From Acanthosepion lycidas (taxonomy: Eukaryota > Mollusca > Cephalopoda > Sepiida > Sepiidae), in contig OZ010581.1 of NCBI GenBank assembly GCA_963932145.1, positions 82,550,802-82,614,801 on the forward strand: a DNA stretch of 64,000 nt, in the 5' to 3' direction. Made by a program: the position numbers and the translations under genes. Below are positions 1 through 11,127 of the stretch, one piece after another. The first letter of the stretch is position 1, and each line of letters starts with the position of its first letter. Below the pieces are notes generated by a model, which had not been told where the DNA came from, did not search any database, and saw nothing but the letters and a program-made list of their open reading frames with translations.

Positions 1-425
1 AGTATGAAAATTATTATTATCTCCAAAAAAATTATTTCAATGCAAAAATTTGTTTAGAATTTAACAAAAAAAAAATCTTAAATTTGCATTCAGCCCAATA
101 TTTTTGTTGAATTTAACCTGGATACATACGATTATTTCTTACGCAATTCATATAATATTACTGTAATTATTTTTGGAATCAATATCATTGTTACTACATT
201 TATCTTCATGTTTCTCAATTTCCATAGTTCAGTTATTATTACTATTATTATTATTAAGTGAGAAAATAGCTAGAATAAAATGACGCTAGAGTATAAATAT
301 ACGGAATTCAGTGTACTTATTATGACACCTAGTATGAGAAGTGTATACCAAGTACATGCCTCACAGCCAAATGTGCGCGATATTATGAAAAGTTTTGAAA
401 AAAAATTAAGGTATTTCTCACCCAG
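1..425. other. AT-rich sequence, no gene seen
   Basis: AT-rich DNA with short (ATT)n runs near 235-257. It ends in a pyrimidine-rich stretch and CAG that could be the splice acceptor of the exon candidate that follows. Nothing else is supported. Confidence 0.5.
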
Positions 426-596
426 TCCGCTGAGAGGGTCTCCGATTGAGAGTATTGGCAAGTATCTTCGCCTTGGTCGCCTCATCTTTCAAACCCTCCC
501 GACATCCAGTCATGATGAAGATCCTCTGCTCCTTGCTAATGAACAAGTGCAAACTGCAGCAGACCCTGAGGGTCGTATCCAATTTGTTATGGTCAG
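426..596 (+). CDS. Candidate internal coding exon, unidentified gene
   Basis: Seen: a GC-richer island in AT-rich DNA, open in one frame. It begins just after TTTCTCACCCAG, an acceptor-like site, and ends at GTCAG followed by GTAACT, a good donor. Between these sites lie 171 nt, exactly 57 codons, entering and leaving the reading frame in the same phase, so the exon would be symmetric. The peptide is mixed in composition, with segments such as SPIESIGKYLRLGRLI and DPEGRIQFVMV, and does not resemble the repeat-derived ORFs nearby. I do not recognise the family. No neighbouring exon is visible. It could instead be a fragment of an unrecognised mobile element. Confidence 0.4.
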
Positions 597-789
597 GTAA
601 CTGACAAGGAATTCAGTAGTATTCAATGGGATATTTAGTGTCGTCTGTGTTAATTTATGACAAACATGTACATGTTAATAATCAAATAAATTATGATCAA
701 AAAGCATGAGAACTATGTCTGGGGAAGTATCAAAGCATTTCTTCTTTTTCTGCTTCTTCTTTTTCTTCTTATTATTATTTATATTTTCA

Positions 790-812
790 TTATTATTTAT
801 TATTATTATTAT

Positions 813-862
<50 letters not shown>

Positions 863-912
863 CTAGTAGTAGTAGTAGTAGTAGTAGTAGTAATAGTAGT
901 TGTAGTAGTTGT
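790..912. repeat. (TAG)n/(TTA)n trinucleotide tract
   Basis: TTA repeats pass into a long AGT/TAG run with a few substitutions. In one frame it reads as poly-serine, which is a composition artefact and not a gene. Confidence 0.9.
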
Positions 913-1735
913 ACTTTTACTATTAAAATTATTAATTCTAAATAGTTGATAATCAGAATTTCGAGATGTTATTACTTTTAATCAATGCTTGCTCATTGCT
1001 GGTAAGTGGTGCTTACCTTGCCCTTTCAACGGAGAGTTTTTTATCAGAGTCCCACAACAAATCTAGACGTTTACCAAAATTAACACAGTTCAACAAATAT
1101 CAATTTTTAACTAATAATGCAATAGGGAAGGAGAACCATTCAGTGGTTTTAACCACACATTAGAATATTCAGTTCGTTAATTTATTTTTATTCTAATCTT
1201 CTGATTTATATTATCCTTTTAGCTCATTTAACTGTAGTAATTTCCATGTTTTACGGGAATCGTCTGATGAGAAAGCTTCCAAAAAATCTTAGTTGTCTCT
1301 GTGCATTCTATATTTAAATTATTTTTGTCTCTGGAAATCTTGCACACCAAATCATTGTATGAACCATATAATCCGTTCCATGTCTTTGTAATTATTATAT
1401 GAATCAGCATAAAAAAAAGCTCAAGTTTTCCTCAACTATATTTTGATTAAAAGCAACACATTTACTCTGAATTACCCTGAGTTAATATTTTTCACTTTTT
1501 CATCTGCCTGTGTGTTTGTTTCCCCTCCCTCCATCAATGTATGCAAGTTTATATGCATGTTTGAATATTAAAATGGAATATTTCGTTGACAAAAATAGGT
1601 TCATTGTTTTAATGATGATGTTAATAAACATTGAAATATTTGTAGAAATCAACTATATAATTTTCTTTTAAATATCCCATTTTATTTCATTTTAAATCAG
1701 CTTTGCGTATGTTCAGATTTAACTTCTCACTCATA
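913..1735. other. No supported feature
   Basis: Unique-looking AT-rich sequence. Only short ORFs without splice context or recognisable motifs are present. Confidence 0.5.
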
Positions 1736-1738
1736 TAC

Positions 1739-1740
<2 letters not shown>

Positions 1741-1820
<80 letters not shown>
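1741..1820. repeat. (CT)n microsatellite
   Basis: About 40 uninterrupted CT units. Confidence 0.97.
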
Positions 1821-1822
<2 letters not shown>

Positions 1823-2925
1823 ACATTTTTAATGTAAGATCAATGAATTGAAGGCCATGTGACCCGAGGCTGTAGTAGCTTGTACATTCTGTTGTCCGCA
1901 TTCATCAAAGAGAAAGACATTTCTTACATTTCTATGTAATATATTCTAGATAATTCTAGTTTTGTTGCTAATTTCCAATTGTTTTCAATAACCTTGCAAA
2001 GCCTATACATATTATTATAAATAATAAAAATACACATCGTAATTCTGCAATTCCGGGTTGCGAGCCACAGGATAAGATAAATTAAATCTTTAAACATCTG
2101 CTTGAGACGGAACTATAACTTAACCTTTTGTAACTTGAAATGGCATTAAGGTTGACGTAACCTTTCCCACGGAGATTTGTTTTTCCATTTCTAGTTATAT
2201 AATAGGAAATGACCTTTAAAATTTGAATCCCACCGATGACAGCTATTTGAACTTTGTATAGAGATTCCGTAAGAAAAATCAAGCTATAGAAAAATAAACG
2301 AACTGAATAGAATTGTTTTAAAAATTAAGTTCGTTGTATTTGTTTCTATTAAATTTTAGTATTTAGAAACGAATGTTAGTATTGGTTTAAATAAAGAGAA
2401 TAGTTTCTGTCACAAGGCTGTACTCATCTGACTATAATACGATAATTTAGCAAATTTTGTGAAAGAATCCCCTCAACAAATTTCTCCATAGGACCGGATT
2501 CGAGAAATGATTGAGTATGTTAACACTATCTTCCAGACACCGGGTTTGGTTAAAAAGAAAAAGAAAATAAATGAAGAAAAAGAAATACATAACAACATCA
2601 TCATCATCATCATCAACAACAATAATATTAATAATAATAATTCTATGTTTGCTTATTTTTTATTTTGAAAGGAATTTCAGATCCTATTGGTTTAAATACC
2701 CAAATTTCTAACTTCCAGCACTGCCTGTTTTATCACAATTGGGTACAACGAAATCTCCCACAACTCAAGTCATTGGGGAGTTTACGGTTAATGAATAATT
2801 TCTTGCAGAGATATGCGAAGAAATTAGATACTGTCTACAATGTTTTACGTCATTCTTCTATTTGCGTTGTTTCCCTTCGATCCTGGCTCACAAATTTCTA
2901 TCCTCTGTAACTCTAACCAGTGTTT
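1821..2925. other. AT-rich sequence, no gene seen
   Basis: No recognisable gene. A short (ATC)n and (AAT)n patch lies near 2595-2640. ORFs here are short and lack motifs. Confidence 0.5.
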
Positions 2926-2929
2926 GTCC

Positions 2930-3240
2930 CTTACCATCCCTCCCTCCCTCCCAGACGCTATTCTGTCATTCATTTAAACAAGCGCTTTAGGTCACTTTCT
3001 GTGAGTGACATATTTTCCAAGCCCTCTTTCCTCATTCTGCCCCAGAAATGACAAGTGTCTTTTTTTTCATTCTGAGCATCATTTTTCTTTCAATTTTACT
3101 TGAAAGCTTCCTTTTTGCTTACATGCTTAGTCTATAGAGTTCTCAACACCCTTCCATGGAGTCACATATATGTTACTTCAAGTCTCCTTTTTATCCATGA
3201 GGAAATTTTCTATCATTCATTGCCATTGATTCTGCATAAC
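2930..3240 (-). pseudogene. RTE-type LINE pol C-terminal remnant
   Basis: Read on the minus strand, this stretch encodes pieces like KRHLSFLG and GRMRKEGLENMSLTE. These match the conserved C-terminal tail of RTE-type non-LTR retrotransposon polyproteins, after the reverse transcriptase, where the motif runs R-x-x-x-L-x-F-L-G-H-x-x-R-K-E-G-L-E-N. The same tail is clearer at 51255-51660. Here it is broken by frameshifts and stops. RTE elements copy an RNA template at a nicked target; only the 3' end survives here. Confidence 0.55.
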
Positions 3241-3403
3241 TCTGCATAACTGCACTAAATGTAATTTTGAGAAATCGAAATGGAAGATTTACAAACAAAA
3301 CAGTAAAAGTTAGCCCATTGATAAAAAATTAGTTTGACGAACCCCCTACTAAGAACAAAGCACATAACCTACGAGCTTATTTTCCACTTTGCCATTGAAT
3401 GAC

Positions 3404-3428
3404 ACACACACGCATACACACACACACA

Positions 3429-3474
<46 letters not shown>

Positions 3475-3475
3475 T
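3404..3475. repeat. (CA)n then (TA)n microsatellite
   Basis: A CA-rich run followed by about 20 TA units. Confidence 0.95.
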
Positions 3476-3479
3476 CAAA

Positions 3480-4555
3480 AAGGTTTTTTTAAAATTCGAT
3501 CGACAAATTCTGATTAATTTTTGTTTCATTTTCCCAGTTTGTCTACAGATTTCCGCACATCGATGAAGCCGCATGGACTGTTAAAGGGTGGATGAACGTT
3601 CTTGTAGCATAAACGCCAATCAAACAAAATGGATTAGACTAGACTCCATAGCTATGTATCCAGCCAACGCGGTTGCTGACACGGTATCGATGGGCGAAGG
3701 ATTTCCTCTCCTGAAGTCAACAGTCTGGGTGAAGGGTTTTCCCAAAGGAATCAACTGACACGTTTCCGTGACCAAAGCGAACCTTTAAGTTGGTAGACAT
3801 TGGATTTGGTGTGGCCTGGAGAAAGATGGACTCTAAAAGGTTTACTTGCCCAACAACACGCTACGCGCAAATAAATACCTTTCCAGCTTTCAAGAGAGAT
3901 ATGTGGAAATAATTATCTAGGTACTCAGATGCGTAGTGACCCTACAACCACACTCGGTCATGGGACTGATGATTATATTGCCTACATGTAATATCATATG
4001 TAGGACTTTTTTAATTTTTTTCTGCTAGAGATCACAAATCTTGACAACGACTGAGGACAAAGATATTATGAAATATTTTTTAAACAAATTTTAAAACGCT
4101 GTTCCCTGTGAGGAAAAACCACTAAACTAATTGAGTTTTTTTCCAGGTTTTCAGATAAGACATTTAGCCATCTGGTTATCATTTATCGCAAGAATCACTG
4201 AAAAACCCTTTGAGTTATTCAGCTAGAAAGGGAACAGATTAAAACCATTTTGTGTCAGTCCCACTGTCTTGTCAACTGATCAATGATGAGAGGAAAATCA
4301 CTCAGGCCTTCAGTAATGACACCAACATTCATACACTAGCTTCCATCTTCAAAGTCCATTCATGAACCATCAAGATAAATGTGAATAAGTTTAAAAAGAG
4401 GAAACAGTAGAGAGGAAAACTGGATCAGGAAGTCACACAACAGGAAGAGTGATCATCATTTTAATTTACAGCTAAAGAGATCAATTACAAAAGATACAAC
4501 TCAATCCATAAGGAGTTTGACAAGTGAGAGAGGAAAACTCACTGTGATCGTTCTA
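3480..4555. other. Unassigned sequence, possibly transposon-derived
   Basis: GC content rises at 3540-3960, as in other old mobile-element patches here, but no protein motif is readable. The last few hundred bases may be the decayed 5' part of the mariner copy that follows. No feature is supported. Confidence 0.35.
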
Positions 4556-4559
4556 ATAG

Positions 4560-5063
4560 GAAAAGAACTCCCGGATTTGTTGGTGAGGGCCTCATGCTCA
4601 ACACAGAGGCCTACATCAAGTGCCTTGAAGAGGTAGTGCTGCCCTGGGTCATGAAGGAACTCTGCATCATGCCACAAAAAACACGAGAACCTAGTAATGA
4701 CTGTCAGACAATTTCAGCAACCACATCACCCCTTAAATTTGGGCACCTAAATCCCCAGACTGCAACTTGTTTTCTTATTGTGAGTGGGGCGCAGTTGAGC
4801 GAGAGACCAACAAAAGTCCTTGTAACGCCAAAGATGAACTGAAGTCAAGGATTATGGCAGCATTCATCAACTGAAACAAGAATACCGCCCCCAAAAGATT
4901 CCGAAGTCGTCTGAAGGACGTGGTTGAAGCCAATGACGATTTTACTGAATAAATTTATTCTTTAATATTTCAAGATATTTTTGCGTAATTTTGGTAAATA
5001 TATCTGTTAAAATGAGTGTCATTTTCCTTTTTGCGTAATTTAGACGCCAATTTATCAATCGCA

Positions 5064-5065
<2 letters not shown>
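4560..5065 (+). pseudogene. mariner/Tc1 transposase 3' half plus right TIR
   Basis: Encodes the catalytic C-terminal half of a mariner/Tc1-superfamily transposase, a DDE/D enzyme that cuts and pastes DNA. The segment NTEAYIKCLEEVVLPWV is followed, after a frameshift, by a readable piece with PKSPDCN carrying a catalytic aspartate, WGAVERETNKS, and a tail reading RFRSRLKDVVEAND to a stop. An in-frame stop interrupts the tail. About 75 bp later, at 5036-5064, is a terminal inverted repeat (GACGCCAATTTATCAATCGC) shared with the copies at 19.5-19.9 kb and 34.45-35.07 kb. The N-terminal helix-turn-helix is not readable. Inactive. Confidence 0.75.

Positions 5066-5120
<55 letters not shown>
5066..5120. 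repeat. (TA)n microsatellite
   Basis: About 27 TA units abutting the mariner TIR. Confidence 0.97.
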
Positions 5121-5126
<6 letters not shown>

Positions 5127-5316
5127 ATTAATTGATTTAAAATATGGTTCTAACCATGTTTCAAAAATTTTATTTTGTAATTAAATTAAAGACATTAGTT
5201 CCATTTCATCCTCAAGCGAATTTTGGAGTAACTTTAAAATTACTGGGTTTTAAAGACACAGCTAAAATCCTAATTCACGTTCCTAAGGTTCATATTTTAA
5301 ATCAATTAATTTATAA
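5121..5316. mobile_element. 196-bp MITE-like element with 26-bp TIRs
   Basis: The 26 bases at 5121-5146 are repeated exactly in inverted orientation at 5291-5316. The 144-bp interior has no coding potential. Size, perfect terminal repeats and lack of genes fit a non-autonomous DNA element. No sister copy was found in the window. Confidence 0.5.
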
Positions 5317-5484
5317 TATTAATGCTCTGTAAATTTACATTGAGCACTATTTTGTAAAAATAAAAATATCTAAAAGAACACCGGATTATATATCTTACTG
5401 TTCCTTCTTTTTATTTATATATACATACATTGGCTCCTAGTCATAGTCGAGCACTCTAAATCTTAATTTTAGCAAGAAGAAAAT

Positions 5485-7035
5485 ATGGAAAAAATAAATT
5501 TCGGAATTTCTCTGAAGAACATTCCTAATACCAACAAAAAGGAATATTTCGTGATATTAATGAATAAAACAGAGGAACTCATACGAAGGATGAGATGGAG
5601 AGCTTACTTCTTCCTAAATAAGAACGAATCACAAAACAAAAACAAGGAAACTTACGGTTTTAACAGTAAAAAAGCAGCACCGTTTATTCATAGTTTGTCC
5701 GATTTCGAAAAGGACCTCTACTGGAAATAATAAACAACATAAATTTCCAGGCTAAGAAATCCTACTTCCAGAAACACCTAGATAGGATAGTAAAAGATAT
5801 TAACGCTACAGATAAAATTTTAGTAAAATCCGACAAAACTGGAAACTTTTATAAAACAACCATAAAGGAATACAACGACTTAATAAATAAGGACTTACAT
5901 AAGAACTACAAGAAAGCGAATAATAATGACCACAACATAGTTCGGAATATCAACACTAACAGTAAGGAAATCACTGATAAACTGAAGATCAGTGATAGGG
6001 TAGGTCAACTATATCAAAAAGAATGCTACATAACCTTAAAGGACCATAAACCAGATTTTGAGGCTAATCCCACTACAAAGATAATAAATCCAACAAGACC
6101 GGATATCGGAAAAATTACCAAAATGATCCTTGAAAGGGTAAATAAACAAATTAAAGAAAAAATAAGCCTGAAACTTTGGATTAATACCAAGGAAGTGATA
6201 AACTGGTTTACTTACATAAAAGAAAAAAACAACTGTACACTAATGCAGTTTGATATTGATAATTACTACGAATCAATATCTAAAGAACTATTTATGAATG
6301 CGTTGGACTTTGCCACCCACTATACGGATATTACAAGTGAAGAAAAGAACATTATCCTATATGCGAAAAAATCAGTACTTATACATAAAGGTGAGCAATG
6401 GATTAAGAATTCTTATGACCACTTTGACATCACAATGGGATCACTAGATTCAGCTGAATCTTCTGATCTCAATAGTCTTTTTATTCTATACAACCTTACA
6501 GCGCACCCTGATATCAATATAACTGACATTGGTTTGTACAGCGACGATGGACTTATGGTTATTAGAAATTCAACTAACTTCAAAATTGATAGAATTAGAA
6601 AGGTATTATATAAACAATTTAAAAGCATGGGCTTAAAAATTACGGTTAAAAATTAAAAAAGTGAACTTCCTAGATATAACATTAGAATTAAATAAAAAAT
6701 ACATACACACCTTATAAAAAACCAACACCAATCCTTTGTATATACACCCTAAATCAAATCATCCCCCCATCTATAATTAAACATATACCGTTATCTATCA
6801 GTAAAAGAATTAGTACAAATTCAGCAAATGACAAAATTTTCAATAAGCATATCAATTCCTATAGCAAAGCTCTAAAAGAGAGTGGCTACAAAAACCCAAA
6901 ACTAACTTAAAATGAAAATGGAAACCATAGAAAAAACAGAAGTAGAAAAATAATTTGGTATACACCCCCATACAACCAAATGGTAAAAAACAAATTAGGA
7001 CAAAAATTCCTCGCATTAATAGTCAAGCATTACTG
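5485..7035 (+). pseudogene. Penelope-like retroelement, reverse transcriptase part
   Basis: Three pieces make one degraded polyprotein. At 5485-5730 lies the N-terminal region (MEKINFGISLKNIP, then RMRWRAYFFLN). A frameshift near 5727 moves into the frame that runs through 6656, holding the conserved block YITLKDHKPDFEANP and the reverse transcriptase: motif A around FDIDNYYESIS, motif B around TMGSLDSAESSDL and the catalytic box IGLYSDDGLMVI with both aspartates kept. A stop at 6654-6656 ends the ORF, but homology continues, broken, through FLDITLEL (6665), a run near 6735 and IIWYTPPYN (about 6950) to about 7035. The GIY-YIG endonuclease is missing here; the matching C-terminal part of this family is at 44351-44960. 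Confidence 0.8.
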
Positions 7036-7110
7036 AGGAGAAAAGAAAAAATATATATGTTATTCAATTTATTTCTTCATTGAAGTTACTTTAGCTAATT
7101 TTATATCCGG
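7029..7110 (+). repeat. Left arm of 82-bp inverted repeat
   Basis: Matches 7754-7835 in reverse complement over 82 bp with about one mismatch. It begins at the point where PLE homology fades, so it may be a PLE terminal repeat. Confidence 0.85.
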
Positions 7111-7279
7111 TCCTTTGACAATATGGTTACATTTTAATACTAAGAGTGTGTGAATGGGGTCCTAAACTCACGCGTAAAACAAACACAATCAGATTATAAT
7201 ATATAAGCACCCGGACATATTTATATATATATACACACGCACAAAGAGACGAGACAGAGAACATCTCCACGGTCATTCA

Positions 7280-7345
7280 TGAAAAAAAAACAAAAAACAA
7301 AAAAACAAAAACAAAAAAACAAAAACAAAAAAACAAAAAATAAAA
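7280..7345. repeat. A-rich (CAAAAA)n tract
   Basis: Repeated C(A)5-7 units, low complexity. Confidence 0.9.
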
Positions 7346-7677
7346 GGAAGTGTGTGGGAAGGGAAACCAACACACACGTACATACATACATACACAATTA
7401 AAAGTGAATGCACTTTCCATACACATAGACACCTATAAATACATGCACACACATCCACAGACATTGACCCAGACAATCGGATACCACAACCAATAAATAT
7501 TTAAGACTGAAAGTGTCATTAAACAAATGCTAACCACTTATTGGAATATAACTTAAGCGAACAAATATACAAAGATAAAAATGATTAAATATAATATTAT
7601 TTAATATATTAAAATAGTGTATGTAAATATAAAATCGGACATCAAAGTCAACACCCATAGGTAACTTCGATGTCTAC

Positions 7678-7680
<3 letters not shown>

Positions 7681-7744
<64 letters not shown>
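7681..7744. repeat. (AT)n microsatellite
   Basis: About 32 AT units, ending just before the right arm of the 82-bp inverted repeat. Confidence 0.97.
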
Positions 7745-7750
<6 letters not shown>

Positions 7751-7753
7751 GCA

Positions 7754-7835
7754 CCGGATATAAAATTAGCTAAAGTAACTTTAATGAAGAAATAAATTGA
7801 ATAACATATATATTTTTTCTTTTCTCCTCAGTAAT
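7754..7835 (-). repeat. Right arm of 82-bp inverted repeat
   Basis: Reverse complement of 7029-7110. The 643-bp spacer holds only low-complexity sequence and the (AT)n tract. Confidence 0.85.
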
Positions 7836-8140
7836 TTTATAGTTGTAAACTTAATAGCGATTAAATTTTGATTTTGAAATTAGCAGTTTTTAATTTTAAT
7901 ATTAAATTTTATCATATAATTTAGTAATTATTGGTTAGAATAAATTCTTTTTTAATACTACCCATATTTTAAACATCTGAATAGATATTATAACATGACT
8001 TCATTGTCAAGATTTTTGAATTTTCCTATACTTGTATTTTGATTGGTCCATCTAGCTTTGTAACAACGTTTTCCCCTTCCGAAGTATTGTTAATTAATTT
8101 GAAACTTTTAAAACCATTTATTTTACATTCAACGTCATCA

Positions 8141-8168
8141 CTTGATAAGACACCGAGGGTGTTGAAAC
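8141..8168 (+). ncRNA. Degenerate hammerhead-like motif
   Basis: CTTGATAA is followed by a hairpin GACACC/GGTGTT (one G-T pair) and directly by GAAAC. This is the order of the hammerhead core (CUGANGA, helix II, GAAA), but the first box departs at two or more key bases, so cleavage is unlikely. It lies in AT-rich sequence that may be the 3' region of the nearby PLE. Confidence 0.3.
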
Positions 8169-8331
8169 AAAATGGCTATTTTTGTATTGATTTTATAACA
8201 TATTTATGTTATAATCTTTTTTTTTTTTCAAATAAATAGTTATATCTGCTCTACTTTGTATTGAGCACTCTTTTAAGAATATTAATTGTTGGTTATTGGA
8301 ATTCATTCCATATACACCAATCATATACTTG

Positions 8332-8332
<1 letters not shown>

Positions 8333-8386
<54 letters not shown>
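8333..8386. repeat. (TA)n microsatellite
   Basis: About 27 TA units. Confidence 0.97.
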
Positions 8387-8388
<2 letters not shown>

Positions 8389-8439
8389 TATTGTTCACCC
8401 AATATAAGTTCCAAGAGCTACTCAAGGGTTATTGAATGA

Positions 8440-9560
8440 GGGTGTTGTAAGGAGGTAAAATGAAAGAAGAAGTGTATATAATGGTGATATGTAAAGTTGA
8501 TAATGTTTGAGCCTAGACAAGATGCTTAGATCGTAGTGATCGGGACGTTTCATCTCGGGAGTGTATCACAAAGCAACAGTTCTGGTGAAGAAAGTGTGTG
8601 AGTGAGACTTCATCTTTACCAATAGAATACGAAGCAAATGAGGATGAGTCTACCGTGTGTACGTGGTACGATGGCTCCTAACCTTAAATGACTGAACTGG
8701 TGGAATTAAGAAAATAACATGAAAATAATGATAGAGTAAAGAGGCTAGGAAGGTTTCATGAGTTGTAGAGTGTGAAATAATTTATCAACCACAAGACCGA
8801 GTTAGCAGTTTTAAATTCTGTCAACGTTAAAAGAGAGGATCAAACAGCTTCAGCCCAAATATAGACGCAATTCTCCATTTTTGGTTTAAACCTGACTCTT
8901 GTAAATATAGATCATGGCAGGAGATGTCAAGTACTTTCTGGAGCAGTAGATGAAACCTTTTGAAATCTTTAGGTATGGTATTTATATAGAAGCTCCACTT
9001 GAGGTCTGGAGTGATGTTTAGTCCCAATATACATTCAAGGCAAAAAGAATCTTAGAGAGTACCATCATTCATCAGGACTGGAGAAAATTCAGGGTTAGTC
9101 TGTGATGATGAAACTACTAGCTTGTTTTTGAAGGTATTGAATGATACAAGCAAATCTCCCTCACACCATTGGTACCTTAAACAAGATCCTATAATCTGAA
9201 ATATGTTTCGCTTTAAATAATAATACGCAGATTTGATAGGCTGCAAAAATCTAATCAATCTATTTTTCTCTTGTTAATTTGGTCTGTTCACTTGTTATGT
9301 GGACGAGGTTAGAAGAGAAATCATCTGTCAGATTCTTCACATCTAAATTTTTGAAGGTGCACTCATAAACCGTAGTAGAATCTGCATATGTATTTACTAA
9401 TTATCAGAGAGTGTTTTTAAGCAGATCGTTAATATAAAGCAGAAAGTCTGTTAACTCGTGGAGAAATCCTTAGGGGACGCCTCTATTGAGCTCATGGACT
9501 TATCATTAACAACGACATTCACGAACTTACCTGGTTGGCTTCGCTGGAGAGAATCTTACA
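8440..9560 (-). pseudogene. CR1/Jockey-type LINE, RT C-terminal half
   Basis: On the minus strand the order is that of the reverse transcriptase of CR1/Jockey-group LINEs. A degraded segment near 9380-9470 resembles the region before and around the YADD box, then TFKNLDVKNLTDD, then SFNTFKNKLVV and TNPEFSPVLMNDGTL (9052-9140), then GLNITPDLKWSFYINTI (about 9020). The 3' end to about 8440 is a decayed tail. Stops and frameshifts break it everywhere. It differs in sequence from the LINE family at 16.2, 34.0 and 55.7-59.1 kb, so it is a second family. Confidence 0.65.
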
Positions 9561-9594
9561 CGTTATTTTCATTTGTCTATTTTAAGTAATGACT

Positions 9595-9623
9595 GCTATA
9601 TATATATATATATATATATATAT
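9595..9623. repeat. (TA)n microsatellite
   Basis: About 14 TA units. Confidence 0.95.
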
Positions 9624-9764
9624 GATTTGTGTCGAATTCTTTCACTGCTTTGCCTTTCTTCTATACTTGTTTCCTTTCTTATTTTCTTTCTTCTCTTTTT
9701 TTTACATGTCTTTTTTCTTCCATATTTCTTGTTCCTCCGTTCTTTTCTTTCCTTCTTTTGTCAG

Positions 9765-9909
9765 TGAATATCAGTGGGTACAGTTCGTTCTTCCTGGAGG
9801 AATTCAATGGCAAAGCGCTGTTCCCCACATACATGTCAGAAGCCATTTTCTCCGATAGCTGCTTCGTTGCTATCTGTAACAAGACAAAAATATGGATTAC
9901 AGGAGGGAA
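9765..9909 (+). CDS. Candidate exon with Kelch-like repeat
   Basis: Seen: a polypyrimidine tract of more than 80 bases ending TTTTGTCAG, an excellent acceptor, then a GC-richer island open in one frame up to a possible donor (GGGAA then GTACTG). The peptide includes FLEEFNGKALFPTYMSEAIF and then FSDSCFVAICNKTKIWITGG. The end of this peptide fits the Kelch-repeat pattern, a hydrophobic strand, a turn, then I-W/Y-x-x-GG. Kelch repeats form beta-propeller protein-binding domains, often in Cullin-3 adaptors. A stop follows if the donor is not used. Alternative: a retrocopy fragment. Confidence 0.4.
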
Positions 9910-9945
9910 GTACTGACATTCACTTTTCATGAAGTGGTCCAACAC

Positions 9946-10115
9946 GATAAAATATCACCTATTATACTTTATATAATTAACATAGCAAGAAATAAAAGTA
10001 AAAATGAGATCTTCTAGCTAATGAAGGACGTTACTGAGAGAGTGAAAACAACAAAGCCAACCAGAATTTAGACTCAACTTGTCAGTTTCATTTTCCACGA
10101 TGATATGTTACATTA

Positions 10116-10160
<45 letters not shown>

Positions 10161-11125
10161 CTAAAGGTGTTTTGCTTTTGCTATCCGCGATTCTTTTTTC
10201 GTTCAACTTTTTCTTTCATTCTTTCTTTCTCGTTCTAAATATTTATCTCAATTTTTCCTCTCTTTAAATTTTTCACTTCTATCATTACTATGTTCCTATT
10301 TTCTATCCTCAAATTCTTTTTCTATGCTTTTCCTTATTCTCCTGGTTCCCGCTATTCTGATTAATTCTCGCCCGCCATCAAACCAGAGAAAAGTTTTTAT
10401 TTGATAAACAAAAAAAGCGATACGAACTATAAACAATGATCACCAAACTGGTAATGAAGTAATGAAATAATTTCCAAATCTTTTTTTTTTTTTTTTTTTT
10501 GGCATTCAATTCATATTAAGTGCTAATTTCTTATTGCAACTGAGTAGAAATCCGCGAAAATGTCGTCATACACGAGTTTTTGAAACAGGGATGTCAATAA
10601 TTTCCTCCCTGTGGAACAAATTGCACCATTTAATATTCAGTTTCGTTTGCAGAACGTTTAAGGTGCCAAAACAGTGGATGTGAACACAGTTTAGCAGGGT
10701 TTAATATGTTACAGAAGTAGCAAGGGCAATATCTTTGACAAACCTTGTTCTGAGTGGGACATACATACCCACTTGTTTGTCGATGTTGATAAAGCATAAC
10801 AAATGAAAATGTTTTTCGCTGAGAACTTACTATACCCACCGATATTATCACCACCCCTGTATTTGTTATAGTTTTCCAGAGAATCTCCCGTGTGTGTGTG
10901 TATGTGTGAGTGCGCGCGTGGGTGTAAGCACGTGCGTATCTGTCTACGTGTTTTCTTTTTAATAGCTCTTCCGAGGTCAGTGTCTTTTTGAAGAATTCTA
11001 TTTGTCGCGCTTAAGTTGAACGAGAACTGTTTAATAATTAGATAAAATATTAAGCTTTTTAACACCAAATGCAATCATAGAATTCCCTTTTTTATAAATA
11101 ATATGAAAAAGAACGTGAAAAGAAT
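9946..11125. other. No gene; (TTA)n at 10122-10160
   Basis: AT-rich sequence with a 13-unit TTA tract, a poly-T run near 10482-10500 and a short GT-rich patch near 10890. No coding or RNA feature is supported. Confidence 0.5.
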
Positions 11126-11127
11126 TA

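Noticed and set aside
270-485. Minus-strand 71-codon ORF
   Set aside because: It overlaps the better plus-strand exon candidate and has no motif or splice context.
706-945. 79-codon ORF rich in phenylalanine and serine
   Set aside because: It is the translation of T-rich and (AGT)n low-complexity DNA.
3965-3975. CTGATGA as another hammerhead core
   Set aside because: No helix II and no GAAA box follow.
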